Source: Bryobacterales bacterium (GTDB lineage: Bacteria; Acidobacteriota; Terriglobia; Bryobacterales; Bryobacteraceae). Taken from it: 64,000 nt of DNA. The position numbers and the translations under genes are program-made. The DNA lies in NCBI GenBank assembly GCA_016713735.1, contig JADJOP010000032.1, positions 62,001-126,000 of the forward strand, in the 5' to 3' direction. The notes below the pieces were generated by a model that saw only the letters and a program-made list of their open reading frames with translations, was not told the origin of the DNA and did no database searches. Positions 51,207 through 63,497 of the stretch are shown here, piece after piece (within the stretch, counting starts at the first letter, position 1; each line of letters starts with the position of its first letter).

Positions 51207-54200
51207 TTACCACTCAAAGCGGCCGACGATGATGTGGTGCATGCGGGCGGTGCCGATGTCGGAGAAGCTGCCGCGGCCGATGCCGTTGAAGCGGCCGAAC
51301 TGGGCGAGCGAGTTGACGTTGTAAACGGAACCCGGGTCAGCGAGTTGTGGTTGTTTGGTTGGGTTGTTGATATCCCAGCGGATGGAGAAGCGGAAGCGCT
51401 CATTGATGGGGATGACTTTGGAGAGCGAGACCTGGGTCCATTGCATGCCGGGGGACTCGATGATGTTCCGGCCGATCATGCCGGCGGCGGTGAATGCGGG
51501 AGCGTAACCGAAGGCGTTCAGGTTGAAGTAGTTGTTCTGGGCGGCGAGGGGGAAGCGGTTGCCGACCGAGTAATCGCCGACCACCATTTCCTCGGCGGGG
51601 CGGAGTGCAACGGGGCGAATCTGCCCTGGCAGGTAGCGCGGGCCTCCGGCGGCGGTAATGTTGCGGGGTGGACCGCTTTGGAAGGTCTGGGTCCAGGCAA
51701 AGTCCCAGTTGCCGAGGATGTGGTTGGAGATGCCGCCGCCGTTCATCATCTTGCGGCCTTTGCCGAAGGGGAGTTCGTAGGTGAAGACGCTGACGAAGCG
51801 GTGGCGGATGTCGTAGCTGGCGCGGGCCTTTTCGAGTGAGCGGTTGTAGAAGGTGATGCCCCCCATGCCGCCGTCGTCGTCGCCGTTGTTGATGGTCTTG
51901 CCGAGCTGGTAGAAGGCGTTCAGCGTCATGCCTTGGGCGTAGCGGCGTTCAAAGCGAAGGGTGCCGCCGTGGTGGGAGTTGTGGCCGTAGTTGGAGTAGT
52001 GCTGGATGGAGCCGAACTGGGTGTAGGGCTTGTAGTTTTGGGTGGCGGCGAAGACCTGGTTGAGGACGGCGGTGTCGTTGGAGATGTTGAGGGGGACGAC
52101 GTTCATATCCCAGTTATTGAGCAGGCCGACGCCGGAGGAGCCCTGGTATTGGGCGTCGAGGAGCCAGCTGCCGCTGAGTTGGACCTGGAAGCCGGCCGAC
52201 CACATGGCGACGTAGGGGAGGCGCATGTTGGGGTCGTAGAAAGAGATGTTGCGGCCGCCGTAGTTGGCGCCCTGGAAGGGGACGCTGCCGTCGGCGGCGG
52301 TGGTGAAGCGGATGGGGCCGGGGCCTTGGGAGAGGAGGAAGGCGTGGCGGGGGTCGCCGGGGTTGGCCTGGACGTTGGCGGTGGCGACGTACTCTTCGAA
52401 GTTCTGGCCGACGCCGTTGGTGAAGAGATCGACGGAGTACATGCCGAAGCTGGAGCGGAAGACGGCGCGGGGATGGAGGTTCCAGGCCATGCCGAAGCGG
52501 GGCTGGAAGTTGTTCAGGTCGCGTTTGGCGAGTAGACCTTTGCCGTGGAGGATGGCGCCGCGGCGGCCGGTGAGCGGATCGGTGGCGTTGGGGTCGAACT
52601 GGGACTGCTGGCCGTACTTGGTGGAGAAGGGGGACTCATAGCTCCAGCGGACGCCGAGTTCGATTGTCATGTTGCGGCGGGGGCGCCAAGTGGTTTGGCC
52701 ATACAAAGCGTGTGACCACCAGCGGGGGAGCCAGGTGGCCTGGTTTTGTTGGAAGATGCCTTGGCCGACGGTTCCCAGCAGGAAGCTGGCAAAGGGGTTG
52801 CCGGTGTTGGGGGTGAAGGGCAGTTCGGTGCCGGCCATGCGGTATTGGCCGGAAGGCAGGGTTTGGGTGAGGGAGTTGTAGCGGGTGCGGAGGAGTTCGT
52901 AGCCGAACTTGAGCGTGTGTTTGCCGGCGACCTTGGTGAGGTTCTCCTGCAAGGTGAAGTCCTCGGCGATGTCGCGGGCGCGGCCGCCGGGGCCGAGGCC
53001 GTAAAAGAGCGCGCCGCCGGAATTCTGGAAGGCGGGGAAGGTTTCGTTGGATACGCCGGGGATGCCGAGCTTGGAGGCCCAGTCCTGCCCGAAGGACTCG
53101 GGGATGGCGGAGAAGGCGCGGCGGTTGAAGCCGAGGCGGGCTTCGTTGATCATGGTCGGGCTGAAGGTATAGGTATCGGAGATGACGACGTTGCGCTGGT
53201 CAAGCGGCTTGACGTAGACGTTGCCGTATTGGACCTCGGTGAGGGTGCGAACGGGGCGCTCTTCGCTGCGGTGGCGGACCTGGGAGTAGCGGCCGAAGAT
53301 CTTGTGGTTGATGCTGAAGGAGTGATCGATTTTGGCGTCGTAGCGTTGGAAGTCGTAGGCGCCGCCGGCGTTGTAGGTGAGGTTATTGACGGGCCCGGTG
53401 GGCTGGTTCGTACCGGGGTCGCTTTGTTCGAGCCAGGGCTTGAGGGCGATGACGTTCTTGGAGACGGTGTTGAAGAGCGAGGTAGGAATCTGGTTGCCTG
53501 GGAAGGGGTCGCGGGTCCAGGTGGCGCCGTTCTGGCGGGTGGTGAAGGGATTGTAGATGGGTAGTCCGCGGCCACCGAAGCTGAAGTTGCCGGCGTACAT
53601 TTCGGGGCTGGGGACGGTGACGACGACGGTTTCGCTCACCTTTTCGTAGTGCTGCTGGAAGCCGGCGAACCAGAAGGTCTTGTTCTTGATGATCGGGCCG
53701 GAGGCGGTGACACCCCATTCGTGATAGGTGAACTGGCCGGTGCGGGGGAGCTGTTCGAGATAGGCGCGGTGGATGAGCTTGCCGTTGGTGTAGCGGTCTT
53801 CGATGGAGCCGTGGAACTGGTTGCCACCGCCTTTGAAGACGAGGCTGAGCTGGCCGCCGGCGGAGTGGCCGAACTCGGCGGGGGTGCCGGTGGTCCACAT
53901 TTTGAACTCCTGGATGGAGTCGAGCGAGGCGATCATGGTGCGCTGGTAGTCGCCGACCTGGCCGACGGCGGGCTCTTTGCCGCCGACGCCGTCCATGGTG
54001 TAGCCGATGGCGCGCTGGCGCTGGCCGACGGCGTGCTGGCCGTTGATGTTGGTCATGCCGGGCATGTAGAGCAGGACGCGGTGGACGAACTTCTGCATGA
54101 CGGGGAGCTTTTCGACCACTTCGCCGTCGAGCACCTGGCCGGAGCCGGCGGTTTCGGTTTCCAGAAGCGGCGGGGTGCCTTCGACCTTGATCGATTCGCT

Positions 54201-54530
54201 GACGTTGCCGATTTCGAGTTGGATGTCGATGCGCGGCGATTCGCTGACGCGGAGGACGATGCCGGAGCGAAGGACGCTTTTGAAGCCGGAGGCTTCGACG
54301 CGCAGCTCATAGGGGCCGGAGCGGAGGTTTGGGAGGTAGTAGGCGCCCTCGGAGGTGGTGATGGACTCGTAGAGGAAGGAGGTCCCGGTGTTGCGGGCTG
54401 ATACTTTCGCGCCGGGAACGATGGCGCCGCTGGTGTCGGTGACGGTGCCGACGATGGTGGCTGTGCCGGTGCTCTGCGCGAGGAGCGCGGGAAGGCAGAC
54501 GAGGGCCAGAAGGAAACGACGGAGTTGCAT
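51207..54530 (-). CDS. Oar-like TonB-dependent receptor
   Basis: 1107 residues from ATG at 54530 (AGGGG upstream). Signal peptide FLLALVCLPALLAQ, then a carboxypeptidase-regulatory domain (ATIVGTVTDTSGAIVPGAKVSARNTGTS; YLPNLRSGPYELRVEASGFKS). The plug has VEKLPVMQKFVHRVLLYMPGMT, YTMDGVGGKEPAVGQVGDYQRT and FKMWTTGTPAEFGHSAGGQLSLVFKGGGNQFHG. The barrel includes FWFAGFQQHYEKVSET, LKFGYELLRTRYN, LYGQTTWRPRRNMTIELGVRWSYE and FHSLGKTIN-like NAFYQLGKTINNGDDDG, and ends MHHIIVGRFEW. It lies 145 bp downstream of the DUF1549 gene start (different promoter) and near the end of the respiratory operon. Substrate unknown; pairing with the DUF1549/DUF1501 module is suggested by position. Confidence 0.9.
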   Translation of the reverse strand: MQLRRFLLALVCLPALLAQSTGTATIVGTVTDTSGAIVPGAKVSARNTGTSFLYESITTSEGAYYLPNLRSGPYELRVEASGFKSVLRSGIVLRVSESPRIDIQLEIGNVSESIKVEGTPPLLETETAGSGQVLDGEVVEKLPVMQKFVHRVLLYMPGMTNINGQHAVGQRQRAIGYTMDGVGGKEPAVGQVGDYQRTMIASLDSIQEFKMWTTGTPAEFGHSAGGQLSLVFKGGGNQFHGSIEDRYTNGKLIHRAYLEQLPRTGQFTYHEWGVTASGPIIKNKTFWFAGFQQHYEKVSETVVVTVPSPEMYAGNFSFGGRGLPIYNPFTTRQNGATWTRDPFPGNQIPTSLFNTVSKNVIALKPWLEQSDPGTNQPTGPVNNLTYNAGGAYDFQRYDAKIDHSFSINHKIFGRYSQVRHRSEERPVRTLTEVQYGNVYVKPLDQRNVVISDTYTFSPTMINEARLGFNRRAFSAIPESFGQDWASKLGIPGVSNETFPAFQNSGGALFYGLGPGGRARDIAEDFTLQENLTKVAGKHTLKFGYELLRTRYNSLTQTLPSGQYRMAGTELPFTPNTGNPFASFLLGTVGQGIFQQNQATWLPRWWSHALYGQTTWRPRRNMTIELGVRWSYESPFSTKYGQQSQFDPNATDPLTGRRGAILHGKGLLAKRDLNNFQPRFGMAWNLHPRAVFRSSFGMYSVDLFTNGVGQNFEEYVATANVQANPGDPRHAFLLSQGPGPIRFTTAADGSVPFQGANYGGRNISFYDPNMRLPYVAMWSAGFQVQLSGSWLLDAQYQGSSGVGLLNNWDMNVVPLNISNDTAVLNQVFAATQNYKPYTQFGSIQHYSNYGHNSHHGGTLRFERRYAQGMTLNAFYQLGKTINNGDDDGGMGGITFYNRSLEKARASYDIRHRFVSVFTYELPFGKGRKMMNGGGISNHILGNWDFAWTQTFQSGPPRNITAAGGPRYLPGQIRPVALRPAEEMVVGDYSVGNRFPLAAQNNYFNLNAFGYAPAFTAAGMIGRNIIESPGMQWTQVSLSKVIPINERFRFSIRWDINNPTKQPQLADPGSVYNVNSLAQFGRFNGIGRGSFSDIGTARMHHIIVGRFEW

Positions 54531-54631
54531 CACTACCCCTTTCACGTGGGGCCGCGCGAGGGCGGCCGATCTCAACGGATGGGGATAGTTCTATCTCAAA
54601 TGGCCGGGTAAGGCAAGGGGTTACCGCTAAA

Positions 54632-55117
54632 TTAGTGGCCTTTGGTATCCGGGGCGTGGGCGGGAGCGGGTGCAGCGCCGTGCGCGGGGGCCGGTGTATC
54701 CGCGTGGCCGGCCGCGGGGGCAGGGCCATGAGAGGCCGCTCCCTCGCCGTGGGCCTCCACTCCGGGCGGGGGCGTGGTGTTGAGGATTACGGGTCCGGTG
54801 GCGCCCCAGGTTTGGGGCCAGCCCATCATGCCTCGGGAGAGGTAGTCGCTAAAAGTGATGACGAACATGAACACGAGCCAGAGGAAGCCGACGCCGACGG
54901 TGAGTTTGATGAGCGGCGTGTTGTGTTTGACGTGCATGAACCAGAGCACGACGAGCGAGGCTTTCACGCCGGCAATGGCGAGGGCGACCATGACGTTGGC
55001 GCGTCCGAGGTCGACCTTGGCGACGGCGACGGTGAGGAAGGTCAGCGCCATGAGGGCGCCGAAGATGGTGAAGTACATGCTCTTGGGAGCAATATGGTGT
55101 TCGTGGTGTTCGCTCAT
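54632..55117 (-). CDS. coxD: Cytochrome c oxidase subunit IV (CtaF/CoxD-like)
   Basis: 161 residues. Begins MSEHHEHHIAPKSMYFTIFGALMALTFLTVAVAKVDL, then a second and third helix (VMVALAIAGVKASLVVLWFMHVKHN; VGFLWLVFMFVITFSDYLSRG). WFMHVKHN is the family signature of the small bacterial subunit IV of aa3/caa3 oxidases. An Ala/Pro/His-rich tail of about 45 residues follows. The start at 55117 replaces an in-frame start 15 codons earlier that would overlap coxC. It is the last gene of the respiratory operon, 5 bp after coxC. Confidence 0.85.
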   Translation of the reverse strand: MSEHHEHHIAPKSMYFTIFGALMALTFLTVAVAKVDLGRANVMVALAIAGVKASLVVLWFMHVKHNTPLIKLTVGVGFLWLVFMFVITFSDYLSRGMMGWPQTWGATGPVILNTTPPPGVEAHGEGAASHGPAPAAGHADTPAPAHGAAPAPAHAPDTKGH

Positions 55118-55122
55118 GGTAG

Positions 55123-55783
55123 TTACGCAATCAGGTAGAGCATCGGGAAGAGGAAGATCCACACGATGTCGACGAAGTGCCAGTAGAGGCCCATGTTTTC
55201 GATGGGACCGTAGTAATCGGTGGAGTAGGTGTTGTTATAGGCCTTCCACATGAAGAAGATGAGCAAGCCGGCGCCGATGATCATGTGGAGGGCGTGCATG
55301 CCGGTCATGGCGAAGTACATGGAGAAGTAGATCTGGGCCTGTTCGTTATAGGGCCCGCCCATAAAGAAGTTGGCGCCGGGGACGAGGTGGTGTTTGAACT
55401 TGTCGGAGTATTCGACGACCTTCACGCCGAGGAAGATGTTGCCGAGCATGAAGGTGGCGAAGAGGTAGCCGAGGACGCCCTTGTTGCGGCCGAGTTGGGC
55501 GCAGCGGACGGCGAGCGCCATGGTGAGCGAGGAGCCGATGAGGACGACGGTGTTGAAGGTGCCGAGGGTGACGTCGAGGTGGTGGCTGGCGGCGGCGTAG
55601 GCTTCCGGGTAGGTGGCACGGTAGATGGCGTAGGCGCAGAAGAGCGCGCCGAAGAAGAGGATTTCCTGGACCAGGAAGACCCACATGCCGAACGTCGTGG
55701 AGACGTACTGCTGGTTGAGGTCTTCGAACTGGTGCTGGAAGTTCGGGTTGGCGGGATGGGCGGCGCTGTGATCCAGCACTTGA

Positions 55784-55791
<8 letters not shown>
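55123..55791 (-). CDS. coxC: Cytochrome c oxidase subunit III
   Basis: 222 residues with five membrane helices. Family features: FGMWVFLVQEILFFGALFCAYAIYRATYPEAYAAA with the conserved Glu in the first helix, VVLIGSSLTMALAVRCAQLG, FGVKVVEYSDKFKHHLVPG-like LGVKVVEYSDKF, MTGMHALHMIIGAGLLIF with the conserved His residues and GLYWHFVDIVWIFLFPMLYLI. Subunit III stabilises proton uptake. The start overlaps the coxA stop by 8 bp. Short seven-helix-to-five-helix form as in caa3 enzymes. Confidence 0.92.
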
Positions 55792-57409
<1,618 letters not shown>

Positions 57410-57443
57410 GGGGAGTCCACCGTGTTCACAGCGGAACTCATGG

Positions 57444-58442
57444 TTAGTTGCCTCCCTTCTTGGCCGCATCAGGCGCGGGAGCGGCGGCAGGGGCCGGCGC
57501 GGCGGTCTGTGCGGATTTCGAGAGTGACTTGATGTAGCTGATCACTTGCAGCAGCCCTTCTTCGGAGATTTGGCCCTGGAAGGTCGGCATTTCGATGGCG
57601 TAGCCGGACACGATCTTGGCCGAGGGTTTGAGGACGGATTCGCGGAGGTAGCCTTCGTCGGCGATGACGCTCATGCCGTTCTGGAGCTTGACGGGCTTGC
57701 CGAAGAGGTCGACGAGCGTGGGGCCGCGGCCGGAGTTGTCGGCCTTGTGGCAGGTGGCGCAGCCGAGGCGGTTGAAGAGGCGTTCGCCGGCCTGCTGCAT
57801 GGTTTCGCCGCGCACCGAGCCACTGAGCCAGGCTTCGTAGTCGGCTTCTTCCATGACGTAGACCGAGCCGATCATGCCGGAGTGTTGCGTGCCGCAGTAT
57901 TCGGCGCAGAAGAGATGATATTTGCCGACCTTGTTGGCTTCAAACCACATGGTGGAGTACTGGCCGGGGACGACGTCCTTTTTGATGCGGAAGGCCGGGA
58001 TGTAGAAGCTGTGGATGACGTCCTCGGTGGTCATGGTGAGCTTCACCGGGCGGTTCAGCGGGACGTGCAGTTCGTTGATTTCGCGCACGCCGTTGGGGTG
58101 CTGGATCTTCCACATCCACTGTTTGCCGACGACGAACATCTCCATGGAGTTGGCCGGCGCCTGGTAGTTGCGGAAGAAGACGACCGCGCCGCCGACGAAC
58201 ATGGTCATGGCGAGCAGGAAGGGGATGATAGTCCAGGTCAATTCAAGGGCGATGGAGCCGTGGATGGGCTTGGGCACGTCGGCTTCGCTTTTGCGCTTGT
58301 AGCGCAGGGCGAAGTAGAGGATGGCCAGCGAGATGCCGACGGCGAAGAACACCGACACCGCAAGAATATAGAGGTAATTCGCGTCCACCCCGGCGGCGCC
58401 GGTGGCGGCGCTATCGGGAAACAGTTGCAAGTCTTTCGGCAT
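57444..58442 (-). CDS. coxB: Cytochrome c oxidase subunit II with fused cytochrome c (caa3)
   Basis: 332 residues. Two membrane helices (about 22-46, 70-92), then the cupredoxin CuA domain with His144 (VIHSFYIPAFRIKKDVVPG) and Cys179, Glu181, Cys183, His187 and Met190 in CAEYCGTQHSGM. A C-terminal cytochrome c domain follows with Cys228, Cys231 and His232 (LGCATCHKADNSGRGPTL) and a Met ligand in EMPTFQGQIS. The fused cytochrome makes this a caa3 oxidase, which takes electrons from a carrier or directly from alternative complex III. No signal peptide; the first residues are periplasmic. Overlaps the sco gene by 32 bp. Confidence 0.94.
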   Translation of the reverse strand: MPKDLQLFPDSAATGAAGVDANYLYILAVSVFFAVGISLAILYFALRYKRKSEADVPKPIHGSIALELTWTIIPFLLAMTMFVGGAVVFFRNYQAPANSMEMFVVGKQWMWKIQHPNGVREINELHVPLNRPVKLTMTTEDVIHSFYIPAFRIKKDVVPGQYSTMWFEANKVGKYHLFCAEYCGTQHSGMIGSVYVMEEADYEAWLSGSVRGETMQQAGERLFNRLGCATCHKADNSGRGPTLVDLFGKPVKLQNGMSVIADEGYLRESVLKPSAKIVSGYAIEMPTFQGQISEEGLLQVISYIKSLSKSAQTAAPAPAAAPAPDAAKKGGN

Positions 58443-59301
58443 GATGAGTCTTTCTGCGCTTGTTCTGGATGTAGCAACTAATCCAGAAGGCAATAATCAA
58501 GGCGACGGTTCCGCCTCCGGCGAGGCGGAGGAGGGTCATCACCGTCGCGCCGTACTTACCGGTCGTGGGGTCGTAGTGGTAACAGAAGAGAAGAACCTGG
58601 TCAACGGGCGAGCCGATGAGGCCGCGCGAGGCCTCGACCATGCCCAGCCGCAGATCGCGGGCCGAGAATTCGACGCCGTAGAAGTATTTCGAGATTTTGC
58701 CTTCGGGGGTGAGCACCATGAGGCCGCTGGAATGGGCCCACTGTTTGGTCTGCTCGTCCCAGGCGTACTGGAAGCCGGCGGCGTCGGCGAGGCGCTTCAC
58801 GTTGGCGGCCGAACCGGTAAGGAGGTGGGTGCCCTTGGCAATGCCGCCGCGGCGGTAGCGGGTTTCCAGTTCCTGCATTTTGCGGGCGGCGACGGTGGGG
58901 GTTTCGGCGGGGTCGAAGCCGACGGTGATGATGTCGAAATCGTTGCCGGCGCTGAGATTGGGGATGGCGTTGAGGGCGCGCACGAGGCCGTAGAGGGTCA
59001 TGTTGCAGAGCATGCGGCACTCGTAATAGACAAAAGCGAGGACGACGGGCTTGCCGCGGAGGAGGCTGCCGAAGGTGCGGCGGCGGCCGCTGGCATCGAC
59101 CACTTCCGTGTCGAGCGGCAGTTGCGCATCGAGCTTCTGTTTGATGGAGACGTCTTTGAGGGGCTCGGGGAGTTTGCCCTCGGCGGTGGGGATGCCGACC
59201 ATACCGCCCGTCATCGGGCGCATGGCGGTGGGCGTGCCCGGTTGCGCCGACGCGATGGCGGCGGTGAGCAGAGCGGCTGCGATGAGGGTGGCGGTTTTCA
59301 T
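58411..59301 (-). CDS. sco: SCO1/SenC-family copper chaperone
   Basis: 296 residues. Signal peptide (TATLIAAALLTAAIASA), then a thioredoxin-like domain: RTFGSLLRGKPVVLAFVYYECRMLCN with copper Cys95 and Cys99 (CX3C), FDIITVGFDPAETP and QWAHSSGLMVLTPEGKISKYFYGVEFSARDLRLG with the third ligand His. Unusually a C-terminal membrane helix (GTVALIIAFWISCYIQ) follows. SCO proteins load CuA in subunit II or reduce its cysteines, which fits its place directly before coxB. The reading frame overlaps coxB by 32 bp, indicating tight coupling. Confidence 0.9.
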   Translation of the reverse strand: MKTATLIAAALLTAAIASAQPGTPTAMRPMTGGMVGIPTAEGKLPEPLKDVSIKQKLDAQLPLDTEVVDASGRRRTFGSLLRGKPVVLAFVYYECRMLCNMTLYGLVRALNAIPNLSAGNDFDIITVGFDPAETPTVAARKMQELETRYRRGGIAKGTHLLTGSAANVKRLADAAGFQYAWDEQTKQWAHSSGLMVLTPEGKISKYFYGVEFSARDLRLGMVEASRGLIGSPVDQVLLFCYHYDPTTGKYGATVMTLLRLAGGGTVALIIAFWISCYIQNKRRKTHHAERLATVSR

Positions 59302-59306
59302 AGGTG

Positions 59307-59759
59307 TTACTGCGCGGCCTTGGCTGGAGCGGCCGGTTTGGCGGCGGGTGTGCCGGGTTTCATGGGCGGAACGTCGAACTTCGGGAGTCCCTTTTCGGCG
59401 ACAAGTTCCATGGCTCGGGCCACGGGGATGCGGACCACTTTGGCCGACTTGTCTTCCCAGGCATAGGTGGTGACAGCAGCCTGTTCCTTGGCGCGGAAGG
59501 TCTTCAGATCCTGCGGTTCGTTCACCTGAAGGCGGGTGGCGGTCGGGAGCGAGCGCTGCTGTTCCATGGCCGTGGGCGTGGCGTCGCTGGCTTCGTTGTA
59601 GCCCTTCAACAGGTAGAACATGCCGTACATGAGGGCAATGGCCGTGAAGGTGATGGCAAACAGGTAGCTGAGGAACTTCCAGATGGGCGGTGTATGGACG
59701 TCGGTGACTTCGTAGCCGGGGTGGCCAGCGGCGTGGTGGTTAGTTTGATGTTCGCTCAT
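59307..59759 (-). CDS. Small single-helix membrane protein of the respiratory operon
   Basis: 150 residues: a His-rich cytoplasmic start, VTDVHTPPIWKFLSYLFAITFTAIALMYGMFYLL with one helix (about 26-52), then a soluble segment (SLPTATRLQVNEPQDLKTFRAKEQAAVTTYAWEDKSAKVVRIPVARAMELVAEKGLPKF). A Pro/Ala/Lys tail ends the protein. No heme or metal motif. It sits between actF and sco, with 14 and 5 bp gaps. The place suggests a subunit or assembly factor of alternative complex III or of the caa3 oxidase; the function is not known to me. Confidence 0.75.
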   Translation of the reverse strand: MSEHQTNHHAAGHPGYEVTDVHTPPIWKFLSYLFAITFTAIALMYGMFYLLKGYNEASDATPTAMEQQRSLPTATRLQVNEPQDLKTFRAKEQAAVTTYAWEDKSAKVVRIPVARAMELVAEKGLPKFDVPPMKPGTPAAKPAAPAKAAQ

Positions 59760-59773
59760 GATCCTCCCCTTTC

Positions 59774-60949
59774 TTAGTGATGTCCGGCCGAGGCGGCCAG
59801 CCGGTCAATTTCGGTCGGTTCGAGCGGGCGCGCCTTCAACTGGCGGGCAAAGAAGGCAAGCCAGAGGCCGATCAAGGCCATGGGCGCGGCCAGGTCGAGC
59901 CAGTGCAGCGAGAAGTGGTCAGGGCTGAAGTTCGGCTGGACGATCCAGGTGAGGTCGATGAGCCGGATGACGAGGATGAGGATGGCGATTTTGGACAGCA
60001 TGCCGGCCTTGCGCTTATTGAAGCGCATGAGCAGCAGGATGAAGGGCAGGGCCCAGTGGAAGACGATGAGCATGCCGGCGATGATGCCCCAGCCGCCGTG
60101 GAGGCGGTGGATGAACCAGGGGATCTCTTCGGGCAGGTTGCCGGACCAGATGATGAGGAACTGGGAGAAGCTGGTGTAGGCCCAGAGCATGGTGAAGGCC
60201 AGCATGAGGTTGCCGATGTCGTGGAAGTGGTTGGGCCGGACGAGGCCTTTCATGGGGGCGTGTTCCATGAGGATGGCCAGGCAGATGACGACCAGGGAGA
60301 GGGTGGAGAGGGCCTGGCCGACCATGAAGATGACGCCGAAGATGGTGGAGAACCAGTGCGGGTCCAGCGACATGGCCCAGTCGATGACGGCGAAGGTGAC
60401 GGTAAGGGCGAACACGACGATGCCGGGGCCGCTGATGTTGTTCAGGCGGCGCTTGGCGTCGGCGTCGCCGGCGTCCTGTTTCGTGGTGAGGCGGTTGAGG
60501 GCGTAGACGAAGAGGCCCCAGACGACGAAGTAGAAGACCGTGCGGCCGATGAAGAAGGGCACGTTGAGGTAGAGCGCCTTGGCCTGGAGGATCTTGTCGG
60601 TGGCGACCACCTCCGGGCGGGCCCATTTATAGAGCACCGGCATGGAGAGCAGGACGGGGATGAACATGACAGCCACCAGCGGCAGGGTGCGCGTGGAGGC
60701 TTCGAGAATGCGGCGCATGACCATGCCCCACTGGCCGCCGACGAGGTGGTGGACCATGAGCAGGACGAGCGAGCCGAGCGGCAGGCCGACGGTGAGCAGG
60801 AAGCCGGTGAGGTAGCTGCGCATGACCTGATCGGGATTCGACATGAGGCCGAAGAGGCAGAGGGCGAGGCCGGCGCCGAAAGCGCCGAGGCCGATCTGCT
60901 GGACGCGGTCGAGGTTGGGTTGCGTAGCGGTTGCTGCGTGGGAGCTCAT
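59774..60949 (-). CDS. actF: Alternative complex III subunit ActF (quinol:cytochrome c oxidoreductase membrane subunit)
   Basis: 391 residues with about ten membrane helices and no redox-cofactor motif. Characteristic segments: YLTGFLLTVGLPLGSLVLLMVHHLVGGQWGMVMRRILEASTRTLPL, LSMDPHWFSTIFGVIFMVGQALS-like SLDPHWFSTIFGVIF, FHDIGNLMLAFTMLWAYTSFSQFLIIWSGNLPEEIPWFIHRL and the end region QPNFSPDHFSLHWLDLAAPMALIGLWLAFFARQL. ActF is the second NrfD-like quinol-site-bearing subunit of ACIII. The start overlaps the actE stop by ATGA. Confidence 0.92.
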   Translation of the reverse strand: MSSHAATATQPNLDRVQQIGLGAFGAGLALCLFGLMSNPDQVMRSYLTGFLLTVGLPLGSLVLLMVHHLVGGQWGMVMRRILEASTRTLPLVAVMFIPVLLSMPVLYKWARPEVVATDKILQAKALYLNVPFFIGRTVFYFVVWGLFVYALNRLTTKQDAGDADAKRRLNNISGPGIVVFALTVTFAVIDWAMSLDPHWFSTIFGVIFMVGQALSTLSLVVICLAILMEHAPMKGLVRPNHFHDIGNLMLAFTMLWAYTSFSQFLIIWSGNLPEEIPWFIHRLHGGWGIIAGMLIVFHWALPFILLLMRFNKRKAGMLSKIAILILVIRLIDLTWIVQPNFSPDHFSLHWLDLAAPMALIGLWLAFFARQLKARPLEPTEIDRLAASAGHH

Positions 60950-61533
60950 TGTCCGGAGGCCTCCAGGCGCGCCCGCTCGGCGGGCGGCACGTCATCGAGG
61001 GTGGCGGTGCGGCTCAACTGGAGGGCGCGCACGTAGGCGATGATGGCCCAGCGGTCGTTCACGGGGATGCGCGAAGCGTAGCTGGGCATGACGCCGAAGC
61101 CGTTGGAGATGACGTCGAAGTAGTAGCCGACGGGTTGCTGGTGCATTTTGTCGGAGTGATAGGTGGGCGGGTGTTTCAGGCCGCGCTGCACGACCATGCC
61201 TTCGCCGTCGCCAGCGGCGCCGTGGCAGGGCGAGCAGAAAATGTTGAAGCGGTCCTGGCCGCGGGTGAGCAGGGCTTTGTCGACCTTCACGGGGATGTCG
61301 GTGACGAACTCCTTGCTATCGCGGGCGACCTTGCCGTAGTAGAGCGGGATGTCGTTTTTGAGATAGCCGCGGGCAACGGCGCCTTCGACGGCGGGGCGGG
61401 CCGAGCGGCCATCGGGGAAGAATGTGCTGGCGGCCAGCGGGCGGTAGCGCGGCTGGTCGTGCATGTCCTGGCGGCATCCGGTGGCCAGGGCCGCGGCGGT
61501 CAGGATGACCGCGAGGGTGAGATGTTTAGGCAT
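60946..61533 (-). CDS. actE: Alternative complex III subunit ActE (monoheme cytochrome c lipoprotein)
   Basis: 195 residues. A lipoprotein signal (ILTAAALATGC, Cys20) and one heme site: Cys100, Cys103 and His104 in FNIFCSPCHGAAGDGEGMVVQRG. A distal Met is likely in FGVMPSYASRIPV. The segment YRPLAASTFFPDGRSARPAVEGAVARG is typical of ActE. It carries electrons from ActA/ActB toward the oxidase at the outer face of the membrane. Overlaps actD by 8 bp and actF by 4 bp. Confidence 0.92.
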   Translation of the reverse strand: MPKHLTLAVILTAAALATGCRQDMHDQPRYRPLAASTFFPDGRSARPAVEGAVARGYLKNDIPLYYGKVARDSKEFVTDIPVKVDKALLTRGQDRFNIFCSPCHGAAGDGEGMVVQRGLKHPPTYHSDKMHQQPVGYYFDVISNGFGVMPSYASRIPVNDRWAIIAYVRALQLSRTATLDDVPPAERARLEASGQ

Positions 61534-62074
61534 CGACTTCCATCACCTCCGCGGAGTGTTGCGCGAGGAAGGCGCGCGTGGAACCGGGGTCGAACTTGGG
61601 GTCAACGGCTTCGATACAGAGGAAGAAGCGGTCCTGCGAGGCGCGCTTGAAGCGGTCGACGTTGAAGACGGGGTGGTAGGGCTGCGGCAGGCCGTTGAGG
61701 GCGAGCATGCCGAAGACGGCGGTGAGGGCGGCGACCAGGACGGTGGTTTCGAAGGTGATGGGGATGAAGGCCGGCCAGGAGTAGTTGGGCTTGCCGGCGA
61801 CGTTCATCGGGTAGGCCACCATCGTGATCCAGCACATCAGCCCGAAACCGCCGATGCAGCCGATGAAGCCGCCGAGCAGGACGAGCGAGGAGATCTTGGT
61901 CGGCTTCTGGCCGAGGGCTTCGCTCAACCCGTGGACGGGGTAGGGCGAGTAGGCGTCCATTTTGCGGTAGCCGGCGGCGTGGGCGGCGGCGGCGGCTTTG
62001 ATGAGTTGCTGATGGTCGTCGAATTCGGCCATCATGCCGAAGGTTTTGGGGGCTTCCACGGCGGCATGCGACAT
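61526..62074 (-). CDS. actD: Alternative complex III subunit ActD (DUF3341)
   Basis: 182 residues. DUF3341: FGMMAEFDDHQQLIKAAAAAHAAGYRKMDAYSPYPVHGLSEALG near the start, then two helices (LVLLGGFIGCIGGFGLMCWITM; FIPITFETTVLVAALTAVFGML) and PYHPVFNVDRFKRASQDRFFLCIEAVDPKFDP. The first domain binds no cofactor; the subunit sits between ActC and ActF in the complex. Starts 3 bp after the actC stop. Confidence 0.93.
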   Translation of the reverse strand: MSHAAVEAPKTFGMMAEFDDHQQLIKAAAAAHAAGYRKMDAYSPYPVHGLSEALGQKPTKISSLVLLGGFIGCIGGFGLMCWITMVAYPMNVAGKPNYSWPAFIPITFETTVLVAALTAVFGMLALNGLPQPYHPVFNVDRFKRASQDRFFLCIEAVDPKFDPGSTRAFLAQHSAEVMEVDA

Positions 62075-62077
62075 GGG

Positions 62078-63478
<1,401 letters not shown>

Positions 63479-63497
63479 GTGGTGATCCGTAGCTGGT

